DNA from: Streptosporangiales bacterium
GTDB taxonomy: Bacteria; Actinomycetota; Actinomycetes; Streptosporangiales; Streptosporangiaceae
DNA length: 49,834 bases
NCBI GenBank assembly: GCA_009380095.1
Contig: WHSL01000015.1
Location: forward strand, 1 to 49,834
Reading direction: 5' to 3'
Both the position numbers and the translations under genes were made by a program. Shown here in pieces: positions 16,750-25,139 of the stretch. How positions within the stretch are numbered: the stretch's first letter is position 1; each line of letters starts with the position of its first letter. Below the pieces are notes generated by a model that was not told the DNA's origin, ran no database searches, and saw only the letters and a program-made list of their open reading frames with translations.

Positions 16750-17451
16750 TCAGCCCCCTCTGGCCTGCCGCTCGCGGTCGATCTCGCGGTCGATGAGGCC
16801 CGCCTTGGCGGACGGCAGCGCCTCGACCCGCTCGGTGTTCCACGGGCGCGCGAACCCGGTCAGCTGGAGCAGCTTGTCGAGCAGCCCGGCGGTGAACCCC
16901 CAGACCACCATGCCGCGTACGGAGAACGCGACGCTCCGGTAGCCGTTCCGCGGGTTCGTGGGGTGCCGGACCCAGAGCCGGTTCTCCGGGTCGGCCAGCT
17001 CCGCCAGCGGCACCCGCGCCACCGCCGCGACCTCGCCCGGATCCACCGGCCCCACCGCGCACGGCTCACGCCACCAGGCCAGCACCGGCGTCACCCGGAA
17101 CCGCGTACGGCTGACGAACAGCTCGGGAAGCACGGCGAGCACGTCCACCCCGGGCGGGTCGAGCCCGGTCTCCTCCTCCGCCTCGCGCAGCGCCGCGCCG
17201 ACCGGCCCGTCGTCGCCGGGGTCGATGGTGCCGCCGGGGAACGCCGGCTGACCGGCATGGCTGTTGAGCGTGGCGGCCCGCTCGATGAGCAGCACGTCGG
17301 GCCCGGACGGCCCCTCGCCGAACAGCACCAGCACCGCCGACGAGCGGCCGCTGCCGTCCCGCGGGGCGCGCGGCAGGCCGCGCAGATCCGCCTCCGCCCC
17401 CGCCTCGGCGAGCGGCCGCAGCCAGGCCGGCAGGGCGCCGGGAGCCGTCAC
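16750..17451 (-). CDS. CoA pyrophosphatase, Nudix family
   Basis: The 233-residue protein has the UPF0035/NuCoA signature ([20 protein letters not shown]) immediately followed by the Nudix box [20 protein letters not shown] with ETGL. These mark hydrolases that cleave CoA and its derivatives to 3',5'-ADP and phosphopantetheine. The GTG start overlaps the nth stop (GTGA), so the two are coupled. The thioredoxin-like gene that separates the homologues in mycobacteria is absent. Confidence 0.9.
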   Translation of the reverse strand: MTAPGALPAWLRPLAEAGAEADLRGLPRAPRDGSGRSSAVLVLFGEGPSGPDVLLIERAATLNSHAGQPAFPGGTIDPGDDGPVGAALREAEEETGLDPPGVDVLAVLPELFVSRTRFRVTPVLAWWREPCAVGPVDPGEVAAVARVPLAELADPENRLWVRHPTNPRNGYRSVAFSVRGMVVWGFTAGLLDKLLQLTGFARPWNTERVEALPSAKAGLIDREIDRERQARGG

Positions 17452-18191
17452 GAGAACGGCCCCGGGCGGACCAGCTTCTCCGCGGTCTCCGGGTCGGTCG
17501 GGCCCTCGCCGAAGGCGGGGCACATGGCCGCGAGCGGGCAGGCGCCGCAGGCGGGCTTGCGGGCGTGGCAGATGCGCCGGCCGTGCCAGATCAGCCGGTG
17601 CGAGAGGATCGTCCAGTCCTTCGGGGGGAAGAGCTCGGCCACCTCGTGCTCGATCTTGACCGGATCCTCCTCGTGCACCCAGCGGAAGCGGTTGACGAGC
17701 CGCTTGAAGTGCGTGTCGACGGTCAGGCCGGGCACGTCGAAGGCGTTGCCGAGCACGACGTTCGCCGTCTTGCGGCCCACCCCGGGCAGCTTCACGAGCT
17801 CGTCGAGCGTGTTCGGCACCTCGCAGTCGAACTGCTCGCACAGCGCCGTGGACAGCCCCATCACCGACTTGGTCTTGGCCCGGAAGAACCCGGTGGGCTT
17901 CAGGATCTCCTCGACGTCCTCGGGGTTGGCGGCGGCGAGGTCGGCCGGGCTCGGGTACTTGGCGAACAGCGCGGGGGTCGTCATGTTCACCCGCTTGTCC
18001 GTGGTCTGCGCGGACAGCACCGTCGCCACGAGGAGCTGGAAGGGATTCTCGAAGTCGAGCTCGCAGTGCGCGTCCGGGTAGGTCTCGGCGAGCACCCGGT
18101 TCATCCGCCGCGCGCGCCGCACCATCCCCAGCCGGGTCTCCGACCGCCACTTCCGCGCCCGCGCCCGCGGGGCCGCCGCCTCCGTCGCCAT
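17448..18191 (-). CDS. nth: Endonuclease III
   Basis: This 247-residue DNA glycosylase/AP lyase acts in base-excision repair of oxidised pyrimidines. It shows [12 protein letters not shown], the helix-hairpin-helix [13 protein letters not shown] with the catalytic Lys, [11 protein letters not shown] with the catalytic Asp, and the 4Fe-4S cluster ligands C-x6-C-x2-C-x5-C ([17 protein letters not shown]). ATG at 18191 was taken because the open frame upstream lies in the divergent promoter with crp. It is followed with overlap by the Nudix gene. Confidence 0.95.
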   Translation of the reverse strand: MATEAAAPRARARKWRSETRLGMVRRARRMNRVLAETYPDAHCELDFENPFQLLVATVLSAQTTDKRVNMTTPALFAKYPSPADLAAANPEDVEEILKPTGFFRAKTKSVMGLSTALCEQFDCEVPNTLDELVKLPGVGRKTANVVLGNAFDVPGLTVDTHFKRLVNRFRWVHEEDPVKIEHEVAELFPPKDWTILSHRLIWHGRRICHARKPACGACPLAAMCPAFGEGPTDPETAEKLVRPGPFS

Positions 18192-18438
18192 GCCAGAAAG
18201 ACTAGAACCTCCCTCCGACAATCGGGCCCCCGTACCTGGACGGAGCCGGAGTATGCGGCAGGGCGATAACGGGCTCACAACGCACGAATAACGGCATTGG
18301 CCGTTTTTCAATACACTCGACCAGGCATGGTGGCCGTGGCGCGCAGCGCGCGGCGCGACAGGCCGGAACCCACCCCGAGTTCACTTCCGAGTGCGATGTG
18401 CGTCACACTGTTTCTGATCGGCTTGCTAGGAGGAAGCG

Positions 18439-19122
18439 TTGGACGACGCCGAAGACGTGCTGAGTCGGGCACCTCTGTTCGAGGCGCTCGACGAAGAGGG
18501 CGCGAAGGGGCTGCGCTCCTCGATCAACGAGGTTCGCATCAACCGAGGCCAGACGCTCTTCTCCGAAGGAGACGACGGCGACCGGCTGTATGTGATCCTC
18601 GACGGCAAGGTCAAGCTGACCCGCACCGCACCCGACGGCCGCGAGAACCTCTTGAGCGTGCTCGGCCCAGGCGAGATGTTCGGGGAGCTGTCGTTGTTCG
18701 ACCCCCGCCCGCGCACGGCCAGCGCCGTCGCGGTGACGGACGTGCGGATGGCGGGCCTCGGCCACGACGACCTGCGGCCCTGGCTGGCCGGCCGGCCCGA
18801 GGTGGCGGTCCACCTGCTGAAGGCGCTCGCCCAGCGGCTGCGCCGGACCAACGACGTGATGGCGGACCTCGTCTTCACGGACGTGCCCGGCCGGGTCGCC
18901 AAGGCGCTCCTCGACCTCGCCGACCGGTTCGGCCAGCAGCGTGAGGACGGGCTGCACGTGCACCACGACCTCACCCAGGAGGAGCTGGCCCAGCTCGTCG
19001 GAGCGTCCCGGGAGACCGTGAACAAGGCCCTCGCCGACTTCGCCAGCCGCAACTGGCTGCGCATCGAGGCCAAGGCCGTGGTCATCCACGACGCCGACCG
19101 GCTCCGCCGCCGCGCCCGCTGA
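18439..19122 (+). CDS. crp: Crp/Fnr family cAMP-responsive regulator
   Basis: The 227-residue protein has a cyclic-nucleotide-binding domain whose phosphate cassette GEMFGELSLFDPRPRTAS (residues 78-95) keeps the Gly-Glu-Leu-Ser and Arg-Thr positions typical of cAMP binding. A dimerisation helix follows, then a winged HTH with LTQEELAQLVGASRETVNKA (about residues 171-190). TTG at 18439 is preceded by AGGAGG at good spacing. The gene is divergent from nth across 247 bp, as in mycobacteria. A Crp-type operator near 22757 is a likely target. Confidence 0.93.
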   Translation: MDDAEDVLSRAPLFEALDEEGAKGLRSSINEVRINRGQTLFSEGDDGDRLYVILDGKVKLTRTAPDGRENLLSVLGPGEMFGELSLFDPRPRTASAVAVTDVRMAGLGHDDLRPWLAGRPEVAVHLLKALAQRLRRTNDVMADLVFTDVPGRVAKALLDLADRFGQQREDGLHVHHDLTQEELAQLVGASRETVNKALADFASRNWLRIEAKAVVIHDADRLRRRAR

Positions 19123-19126
19123 TCCC

Positions 19127-19152
19127 CCGGCCCTCGTGCGCGCCGGGGCCGG
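19127..19152. terminator. Bidirectional terminator-like hairpin between crp and the MBL gene
   Basis: CCGGCCC (19127-19133) pairs with GGGCCGG (19146-19152) in the 33-bp gap between convergent stop codons. Confidence 0.5.
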
Positions 19153-19155
19153 AGA

Positions 19156-19998
19156 TCAGAGACGGACGTCCGGCGGGAGCTCGCCCTCCTCGCCGAGGTA
19201 GGCGAGCTGGGCGCGGACGGAGTACTCCGCCGCGAACCAGACCTTGCGGTCCACGTCGGCGTACACCCGCGCCACGATCTCCTTGATCGTCCTGTCGCCG
19301 GCCGCGAGCGCCGCCCGGATCTCGGTCAGCCGTTCCCGCCGGTGGTCGATGTAGAAGTCGATCGCCGTCACCGGGTCGGTCAGCACGGGCCCGTGCCCGG
19401 GCAGGATGCGCCGCGCGGCCGTACGGTCCGACCAGTCGCGCAGCCGGTCCAGCGAGCGCAGGTAGTTGCCCAGGTTGTCGATCACCGTGGTGCCCCGGCC
19501 GAGCACCGTGTCGCCGGTCAGCAGTGCGCCGTCGGCGGGCAGCAGGAAGGTGAGCGAGTCGTCGGTGTGCCCCGGCGTCCCCACCACCTCGATCTCCAGG
19601 CCGCCCGGGGCGGTCACCACGTCGCCCTCGCCGAGCCCCTCGTCGCCGAACCGGTGCGCCGGGTCCAGGGCCCGTACCGGCGCCCCGGTCAGCTCGGCGA
19701 ACCGGCGCGCGCCGCCGGAATGATCGTCGTGTCCGTGCGTGAGCAGGACCGTGGTCACCCGCTTGCCCGCCGCCTCCACGGACTTGACCACCCGGTGCAG
19801 GTGACCGTCACCCTCGGGGCCGGGGTCCACCACCACGGCCGCGTCCGACCCGGGCTCAGAGATCACCCAGGTGTTGGTGCCGTCGAGCGTCATCGGGGAT
19901 GGGTTGGGGGCGAGTACGCACCGGGCCCGTTCGGTCCCAGAGCCGTCGATACCTGTGCCGTCACTGGCAGAGCCGTCGATGCCGCCTGAGTCGGTCAC
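19156..19998 (-). CDS. Metallo-beta-lactamase fold hydrolase
   Basis: The 280-residue protein has the zinc motif LLTHGHDDHSGG (HxHxDH), GTPGHTDDSLTF (His), LLTGDTVLG (bridging Asp) and LPGHGP (His), so the full di-metal site is present. It belongs to the glyoxalase II/LACTB2-like group with a C-terminal winged helix (EIVARVYADVDRKVWFAAEY). GTG at 19998 follows AAGGAAGGCGG. The N-terminus carries a short DGS/DGT repeat. It is 26 bp downstream of the Nudix gene; the substrate is unknown. Confidence 0.9.
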   Translation of the reverse strand: MTDSGGIDGSASDGTGIDGSGTERARCVLAPNPSPMTLDGTNTWVISEPGSDAAVVVDPGPEGDGHLHRVVKSVEAAGKRVTTVLLTHGHDDHSGGARRFAELTGAPVRALDPAHRFGDEGLGEGDVVTAPGGLEIEVVGTPGHTDDSLTFLLPADGALLTGDTVLGRGTTVIDNLGNYLRSLDRLRDWSDRTAARRILPGHGPVLTDPVTAIDFYIDHRRERLTEIRAALAAGDRTIKEIVARVYADVDRKVWFAAEYSVRAQLAYLGEEGELPPDVRL

Positions 19999-20024
19999 CG
20001 CGTGCCGCCTTCCTTGAGATCGGT

Positions 20025-20897
20025 TCAGAGGGGGTAGTCGACGCCCTCGGGCGCCGTCAGCCACAGCTTGTCCCCCACCTTGTCGATGCCCGGCATCCGG
20101 GGGGCCATCGCGCCGGTGCGGTCCGCGTCCAGGCTCGCGCCGACGGAGCCGCACGCGCCCACCTCGTTGAGCGTCACCGCGGTGGGCGGCAGCAGCATCA
20201 TCTCCCGCGCCCGCCACGCCGCCAGCGCCTCGGCCGGCCGCACCCAGGCCACCGTGTCCGCCTCGCCGCCGACGTCCCGGGTGCGCTGGCCGGCGGGCAT
20301 CGCGGCCACGAAGAACCGCGTGTCGTAGCGGCGCGGCTCGATCACCGGCGTGACCCACCGCGCCCACGGGCGCAGCAGGTCCGAACGGAGCACGAGGCCG
20401 CGCCGCTGCAGGAACTCCGCGAGCGACTGGCTCCGGTCCAGCAGCGCCTGCCGGTCCGCCTCCCAGGAGTCGTCGCGGGTGTCGTCGACGACGCTGTCCG
20501 AGGTGGGCCCGGCGAGCAGCACCCCGGACTCCTCGAAGGTCTCCCGTACGGCGGCGCACACCAGCGCCCGCGCGGCGGCCGGCTCGGCGTTGAGCGTCTC
20601 ACCCCACTCCCGCGGGCTCGGACCCGCCCACCCCACCTCGCGATCGCGGTCGCGCGGGTCGACGCCGCCGCCCGGGAACACGTACGCCCCCGGCGCGAAC
20701 GCCATGGACGCGGCACGGCGCAGCATGTACGCCAGCACGCCGGCACCGGCACTGCCGCCGGCACCGTCGCCTACGCGGTCGTCCCGCAGCAGGATCACGG
20801 TGGCCGCGTCGCGCGGGTCCACCGGCGCGGTGCGCCCCTCGATCACGTCCCAGCCGCGCTCCACCAACCCCTTGGACAGTGGGATGGCATTCGCCAC
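20025..20897 (-). CDS. Nudix hydrolase
   Basis: The 290-residue protein has a long-insert Nudix box: FPGGGVDPRDRDRE, about 25 intervening residues, and CAAVRETFEESGVLL, which supplies the REUxEExGU half. This is the NUDT7/19-like arrangement often annotated as hydrolase of CoA derivatives. GTG at 20897 has AGGAGG upstream. It lies in a minus-strand group with the MBL gene. The exact substrate cannot be read from sequence. Confidence 0.85.
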   Translation of the reverse strand: MANAIPLSKGLVERGWDVIEGRTAPVDPRDAATVILLRDDRVGDGAGGSAGAGVLAYMLRRAASMAFAPGAYVFPGGGVDPRDRDREVGWAGPSPREWGETLNAEPAAARALVCAAVRETFEESGVLLAGPTSDSVVDDTRDDSWEADRQALLDRSQSLAEFLQRRGLVLRSDLLRPWARWVTPVIEPRRYDTRFFVAAMPAGQRTRDVGGEADTVAWVRPAEALAAWRAREMMLLPPTAVTLNEVGACGSVGASLDADRTGAMAPRMPGIDKVGDKLWLTAPEGVDYPL

Positions 20898-21008
20898 GCC
20901 GGCCTCCTGACACCTTGGGCACTCCGGACACGGAGCGCATTCGGGCACTCCGCCCATGATTCCCGAATAAGGTTCTAATCGGAAGGGGTGGCAGGGAGGC
21001 GCGCGGTG

Positions 21009-21467
21009 TCAGCGGACCTCGGCGACCAGCTCCACCTCGACCGGGGCGTCGATCGGCAGCGCCGCCACGCCCACCGCACTGCGGGCGTGCTTGCCGTTAT
21101 CGCCGAACACCTCGCCGAGCAGCTCGCTGGCGCCATTGGCCACCTGGGGCTGGCCGGTGAAGCCCGGGTCGCTCGCCACGAACGCGACGACCTTGACGAT
21201 CCGTACGACCGCGGACAGCTCGCCGACCTCGGACTTGACCGCGGCGATCGCGTTCAGCGCGCAGATCCGGGCCAGCTCCTTGGCCTCCTCGGGGGACACC
21301 TCGGCGCCCACCTTGCCCTTGGCCGGCAACTTGCCCTCCACCAGCGGCACCTGGCCGGCGGTGTAGACGTACGAACCGGTGCGCACGGCGGGGAGGTACG
21401 CCGCCACCGGCGGGACGACCTCGGGCAGCACCAGGCCCAGCTCGGCGATCCGCTCCTCCGGTGTCAC
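21009..21467 (-). CDS. RidA family enamine/imine deaminase-like protein
   Basis: The 152-residue YjgF/YER057c/UK114 protein ends in HARSAVGVAALPIDAPVEVE, containing the conserved Arg that binds the carboxylate of the enamine substrate, and has YVYTAGQVPL near residue 33. RidA proteins remove reactive 2-aminoacrylate-type enamines; divergent members exist. Its GTG start overlaps the stop of the DUF4177 gene (GTGA). Confidence 0.88.
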   Translation of the reverse strand: MTPEERIAELGLVLPEVVPPVAAYLPAVRTGSYVYTAGQVPLVEGKLPAKGKVGAEVSPEEAKELARICALNAIAAVKSEVGELSAVVRIVKVVAFVASDPGFTGQPQVANGASELLGEVFGDNGKHARSAVGVAALPIDAPVEVELVAEVR

Positions 21468-21619
21468 TGCTTCTCCCGCTTCATGTAGGCGACCAACTGC
21501 TCGGGGTTGGGGCCGGGCACGACCTGGACGAGCTCGTAGCCCTCCTCACCCCAGTTGTCGAGGATCTGCTTGGTCGTGTGGACCAGCAGCGGAACCGTCA
21601 CGTACTCCCACTTCTTCAT
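21464..21619 (-). CDS. Small DUF4177-type protein
   Basis: The 51-residue product begins MKKWEYVTVPLLVHTTKQIL and continues DNWGEEGYELVQVVPG, the pattern of DUF4177 (KWEY...LN..G..GWELV). It starts only 24 bp right of the strong hairpin at 21634-21681 and overlaps ridA, so the pair forms a small operon. The function is unknown. Confidence 0.85.
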   Translation of the reverse strand: MKKWEYVTVPLLVHTTKQILDNWGEEGYELVQVVPGPNPEQLVAYMKREKQ

Positions 21620-21633
21620 GAGGCCAGAGCTTA

Positions 21634-21681
21634 ACGACGACGGAGGCGCCGTACGGAGGGTCCGTACGGCGCCTCGTCGTC
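21634..21681 (-). terminator. Long terminator hairpin downstream of the slipin gene
   Basis: GGAGGCGCCGTACGGA (21642-21657), loop GGG, TCCGTACGGCGCCTC (21661-21675), extended by ACGACGAC/GTCGTC flanks with one bulge. It begins right after the slipin stop and ends just before the DUF4177 start, so it probably separates the two transcripts. Confidence 0.75.
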
Positions 21682-21687
21682 CGCGGG

Positions 21688-22617
21688 TCACTGGGCGGGC
21701 GGGATGTCCTCCGGTCGCGGGGCCGGCTCCACCTTGGGCAGCGGCGCCTCCAGCCCCTGGATCGGCGGCACCTCGTCGGCCGCGGTGACCGGAGGGAGCT
21801 CCTCCGCCGGATCGGGCCGCTGTGCGGCCTCCGCCGCCGCGGCCTCGTCCGGGGTGTCGCGGGCCGTTGCCCGGTCGAAGAACCGCAGCATCTCCACCGG
21901 CAGCGGCATGACCAGCGTGCTGTTCTTCTCCGCTGCCACATCGACCACGGTCTGCAGCAGCCGCAGCTGCAGCGAGGCCGGGTCCTGCGACATCACGTGC
22001 GCGGCCGCGGAGAGCCGCTTGGACGCCTGGTACTCACCGTCGGCGGAGATGATCCGGGCGCGCCGCTCCCGCTCGGCCTCGGCCTGCCGGGACATGGAGC
22101 GCTTCATCTCCTCCGGCAGCGACACGTCCTTGATCTCCACGCGCTCGATGCGCACGCCCCACGGGCCCTCGGTGGGCTCGTCGATGATCTCCCGGAGCTG
22201 CGCGTTGATCACGTCCCGCTCGGACAGCAGTTGGTCCAGCTCGGCCTTGCCGATCACCGACCGCAGCGAGGTCTGCGCCACCTGGCTGACCGCGTAGTAG
22301 TAGTTCTGCACGTTGACGATGGCCTTGACCGGGTCGATGACCCGGAAGTACACCACCGCGTCGACGCGCACGCTGACGTTGTCGCGGGTGATGCCGTCCT
22401 GCGGCGGCACCCCCATGGCGACGATCTGCATGTTGACCTTCTGCAGCCGGTCGATGAACGGAACGATCAGCGTGAGCCCGGGCTCACGGACGCCCCGCTG
22501 GACCCGCCCCAGCCGGAAGACGATTCCCTTCTCGTACTGCTGCACCACACGGAGCGAAGTGCCCAGCAGGATCAGCACGAACAGAAGGAGGATTCCCAAC
22601 AACACCAGGCCTGCCAC
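21688..22617 (-). CDS. SPFH/slipin membrane protein
   Basis: The 309-residue protein has one N-terminal transmembrane helix (GLVLLGILLLFVLILLG), then the SPFH/band-7 domain (VVQQYEKGIVFRLGRVQRGV, VSVRVDAVVYFRVIDPVKAI, LRSVIGKAELDQLLSERD, WGVRIERVEIKDVSLPEEMK), a coiled coil (SRQAEAERERRARIISADGE) and a Pro/Ala/Glu-rich tail. Slipins are membrane-microdomain scaffolds often paired with NfeD proteases; no nfeD lies in the window. Confidence 0.93.
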   Translation of the reverse strand: MAGLVLLGILLLFVLILLGTSLRVVQQYEKGIVFRLGRVQRGVREPGLTLIVPFIDRLQKVNMQIVAMGVPPQDGITRDNVSVRVDAVVYFRVIDPVKAIVNVQNYYYAVSQVAQTSLRSVIGKAELDQLLSERDVINAQLREIIDEPTEGPWGVRIERVEIKDVSLPEEMKRSMSRQAEAERERRARIISADGEYQASKRLSAAAHVMSQDPASLQLRLLQTVVDVAAEKNSTLVMPLPVEMLRFFDRATARDTPDEAAAAEAAQRPDPAEELPPVTAADEVPPIQGLEAPLPKVEPAPRPEDIPPAQ

Positions 22618-22749
22618 GGCCGCATCATCCCCTGCGATTTCGATCAGTCGTCGTTACTGACATTCGACCACCCGCGACGGCCGAAGGTTCCGCTCAGCTG
22701 CGCCGGACCGCCTTAGGACCGCCCCATACGGGGGGTGTCCCCTGACACT

Positions 22750-22765
22750 AGTGAAAAGAGTCACG
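22750..22765. promoter_or_regulatory. Candidate Crp operator upstream of the anion-ATPase pair
   Basis: AGTGA-aaagag-TCACG is a perfect GTGA-N6-TCAC palindrome and closely resembles mycobacterial Crp sites of the form AGTGAGATAG(C/T)TCACG. It is 37 bp upstream of the first ATPase start and about 130 bp from the slipin start. At this distance from the start codon it would overlap the core promoter of the ATPase operon and so fit repression, or activation of the divergent slipin gene. Confidence 0.6.
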
Positions 22766-22802
22766 AAAGACCCCGCTTACCCGAACCGATAACCTCGGGC
22801 AC

Positions 22803-23792
22803 GTGGGCGCTCGGGACACCGACTGGGAGGGCGTACGCCTCCACGTCGTCACCGGCAAGGGCGGCACCGGCAAGACCACGGTCGCGGCCGCGCTCGCCTT
22901 GGCGTTGGCCGAGGGCGGCCGCAGGGTGCTGCTGATCGAGGTCGAGGGCCGCCAGGGCATCGCGCAGATCTTCGACCGGCCGCCGCTGCCGTACGGGGAG
23001 CGCAAGGTCGCGGTCGCGCCGAACGGCGGCGAAGTCTACGCGCTCGCGGTGGACCCCGAGGAGGCGCTGCTCGAGTACCTCGAGATGTTCTACAACCTGC
23101 GCCGGGCCGGCAAGGCGCTGACCAAGCTCGGGGTCGTCGACTTCGCCACCACCGTCGCGCCCGGGCTGCGGGACGTGCTGCTCACCGGGAAGGCCACCGA
23201 GGCCGTACGGCGCAAGGACAAGGCCGGCTTCACATACGGCGCGGTGGTGATGGACGCCCCGCCCACCGGGCGCATCGCCAGGTTCCTGAACGTCAACACC
23301 GAGGTGGCGGGGCTGGCCAAGGTCGGGCCGATCCACAACCACGCGGACACCGTGATGCGGGTGATCCGCTCCCCCGAGGCCGCGGTGCACTTCGTGACCC
23401 TGCTGGAGGACATGCCCGCCCAGGAGACCTTGGACGGCGTGCAGGAGCTGCGCGAGGCGGAGCTGCCGGTCGGCGGCGTCGTGATCAACATGGTGCGGCC
23501 ACCCGCGCTGCCGGTGCGGCGGCTGGAGTCCATCGCCAAGGGCACCGTGGACGTGGACGAGCTGACGCTCGGGCTGAAGGCGGCGGGGCTGGACAACGCC
23601 CCGGTCGTCGCCGAGGGGCTCGCCGCCGAGCTGGTGGACCACGCCAAGCGGGTGGCGCTGGAGCGGCGCATCCGCCGGCAGCTCGCCAAGGCGGACCGGC
23701 CGCGCTACGACCTGCCGTATCTGTCCGAGGGGATGGACCTGGCCGGGCTCTACACGCTGGCCGACGCGCTGCGCGACGCGGGCGCCGCATAG
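22803..23792 (+). CDS. ArsA-like anion-transporting ATPase, first of a pair (BagA/Rv3679 type)
   Basis: The 329-residue protein has the deviant Walker A KGGTGKTTVAAALALALAEG (about residues 19-38), LIEVEGRQGIAQIF in place of the switch I DPA motif, and MDAPPTGRIARFLN (switch II). It lacks the arsenite-binding cysteines of ArsA. In M. tuberculosis Rv3679/Rv3680 form a heterodimeric complex linked to resistance against glycerol and nitric oxide. The next gene begins 9 bp downstream, so a two-subunit complex is likely here too. Confidence 0.88.
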   Translation: MGARDTDWEGVRLHVVTGKGGTGKTTVAAALALALAEGGRRVLLIEVEGRQGIAQIFDRPPLPYGERKVAVAPNGGEVYALAVDPEEALLEYLEMFYNLRRAGKALTKLGVVDFATTVAPGLRDVLLTGKATEAVRRKDKAGFTYGAVVMDAPPTGRIARFLNVNTEVAGLAKVGPIHNHADTVMRVIRSPEAAVHFVTLLEDMPAQETLDGVQELREAELPVGGVVINMVRPPALPVRRLESIAKGTVDVDELTLGLKAAGLDNAPVVAEGLAAELVDHAKRVALERRIRRQLAKADRPRYDLPYLSEGMDLAGLYTLADALRDAGAA

Positions 23793-23801
23793 GGGACGCC
23801 G

Positions 23802-24977
23802 ATGACCAAGCCACTTCCCGCCAAGCCCGCTGCCTCCGGCCGGCAGGGCCCGGTGGAGCTCGACGTCGCCGGGCTGCTCGACGACCCGCGGACCCGCATC
23901 ATCGTGTGCTGCGGCTCCGGTGGCGTGGGGAAGACGACCACCGCTGCCGCGCTCGGGCTGCGCGCCGCCGAACGGGGGCGCGACGTCGTCGTGCTGACCG
24001 TGGACCCGGCGCGCCGGCTGGCGCAGTCGATGGGGCTGTCCCGGCTGGACAACACGCCGCGCCCGATCGCCGGCGTGGACGAGTCCGCCGGGGGGCGGCT
24101 GCACGCCATGATGCTCGACATGAAGCGGACCTTCGACGAGATCGTCGAGGCGCACGCCGATCCCGACCGGGCCCGCCAGATCCTCGCGAACCCCTTCTAC
24201 CAGTCGCTCTCGTCGAGCTTCTCCGGCACGCAGGAGTACATGGCGATGGAGAAGCTGGGGCAGCTGCGGCGGTCCGACGAGTGGGACCTGATCGTGGTCG
24301 ACACCCCACCGAGCCGCTCCGCGCTCGACTTCCTGGACGCCCCGGAACGGCTGGGCCGCTTCCTCGACGGACGCTTCATCAAGATACTGACCGCCCCGGC
24401 CAAGGCCGGCGGCCGCGCCTACATGCGCCTCATCGGCGCCGGCTTCAGCATGTTCACCAACGCCATCACGAAAGTCCTCGGCGCCCAACTCCTGAAGGAC
24501 GTATCAACCTTCGCATCCGCCCTGGACACGGTATTCGGCGGCTTCCAAGAACGCGCAGAGCAGACCTACCGCCTGCTCCAGACCCCCGGCACCTCATTCG
24601 TCGTGGTGGCCGCCCCAGAACCCGACGCCCTACGCGAGGCCTCCTACTTCGTGGAACGCCTCGCCGAAGAACGCATGCCCCTTGCGGGCCTGGTCCTCAA
24701 CCGAGTCCACCGCTCCCGCGCCCCAGAACTCTCCGCAGCCCGCAGCCTCGCCGCAGCCGAGACCCTAGAAGAATCCGGCCGCCATCCCCTGGCCGCAGCA
24801 GCACTCCTCATGCACGCGGACCGCACCCAACTGGAAACCCGCGAGTGCCGCCTGAGAGACCACTTCACCTCAGCCCACCCAAGCGTCCCGGTCACCGAGG
24901 TCCCCGCCCAGGCCGAAGACGTCAACGACCTAACAAGCCTCCGCGAAGTCGGCCAAGCCCTCGCCACCCCCAACTGA
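23802..24977 (+). CDS. ArsA-like anion-transporting ATPase, second of a pair (BagB/Rv3680 type)
   Basis: The 391-residue protein has CCGSGGVGKTTTAAALGLRA (Walker A, about residues 36-55), VLTVDPARRLAQSMGL (switch I with the DPA motif that the partner lacks) and LIVVDTPPSRSALDFLD (switch II). Codon use changes sharply after about 24440: G-ending codons become scarce and A-ending ones common (hand count about 11 GAA to 5 GAG, versus about 2 to 7 before). The protein remains family-like throughout, so this is not a fusion. A G-rich element follows 14 bp after the stop. Confidence 0.88.
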   Translation: MTKPLPAKPAASGRQGPVELDVAGLLDDPRTRIIVCCGSGGVGKTTTAAALGLRAAERGRDVVVLTVDPARRLAQSMGLSRLDNTPRPIAGVDESAGGRLHAMMLDMKRTFDEIVEAHADPDRARQILANPFYQSLSSSFSGTQEYMAMEKLGQLRRSDEWDLIVVDTPPSRSALDFLDAPERLGRFLDGRFIKILTAPAKAGGRAYMRLIGAGFSMFTNAITKVLGAQLLKDVSTFASALDTVFGGFQERAEQTYRLLQTPGTSFVVVAAPEPDALREASYFVERLAEERMPLAGLVLNRVHRSRAPELSAARSLAAAETLEESGRHPLAAAALLMHADRTQLETRECRLRDHFTSAHPSVPVTEVPAQAEDVNDLTSLREVGQALATPN

Positions 24978-24990
24978 CCGACAAAGTCCA

Positions 24991-25069
24991 GCAGGGGGCA
25001 GGGGGCAGGGGGGTCCGGGGGGCGGCAGCCCCCTGGGCGGGGGGTCCGGGGGGTCGTCCCCCCGGGCAA
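24991..25069. repeat. G-rich hairpin repeat element, copy 2, with a G-quadruplex motif
   Basis: On the plus strand four runs of 5-6 G are separated by CA, CA and TCC (24994-25022), followed by GGGGGC-ggca-GCCCCC and CCGGGGGG-tcgt-CCCCCCGG. The part from 25003 on is about 90% identical to copy 3 at 29632-29692. It lies between the convergent second ATPase and whiB genes and may double as their terminator. Confidence 0.8.
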
Positions 25070-25139
25070 CACGCGTAGGCGGCCAGCGGCGAAAGTGCCG
25101 CCAGGCACTGAGCACCCTGAGCCCCCGCCTACGCCCCGC

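Noticed and set aside
18380-18438. A Crp autoregulatory site in TGTGCGTCACAC upstream of crp
   Set aside because: The half-sites are too close together; the spacing does not fit TGTGA-N6-TCACA.
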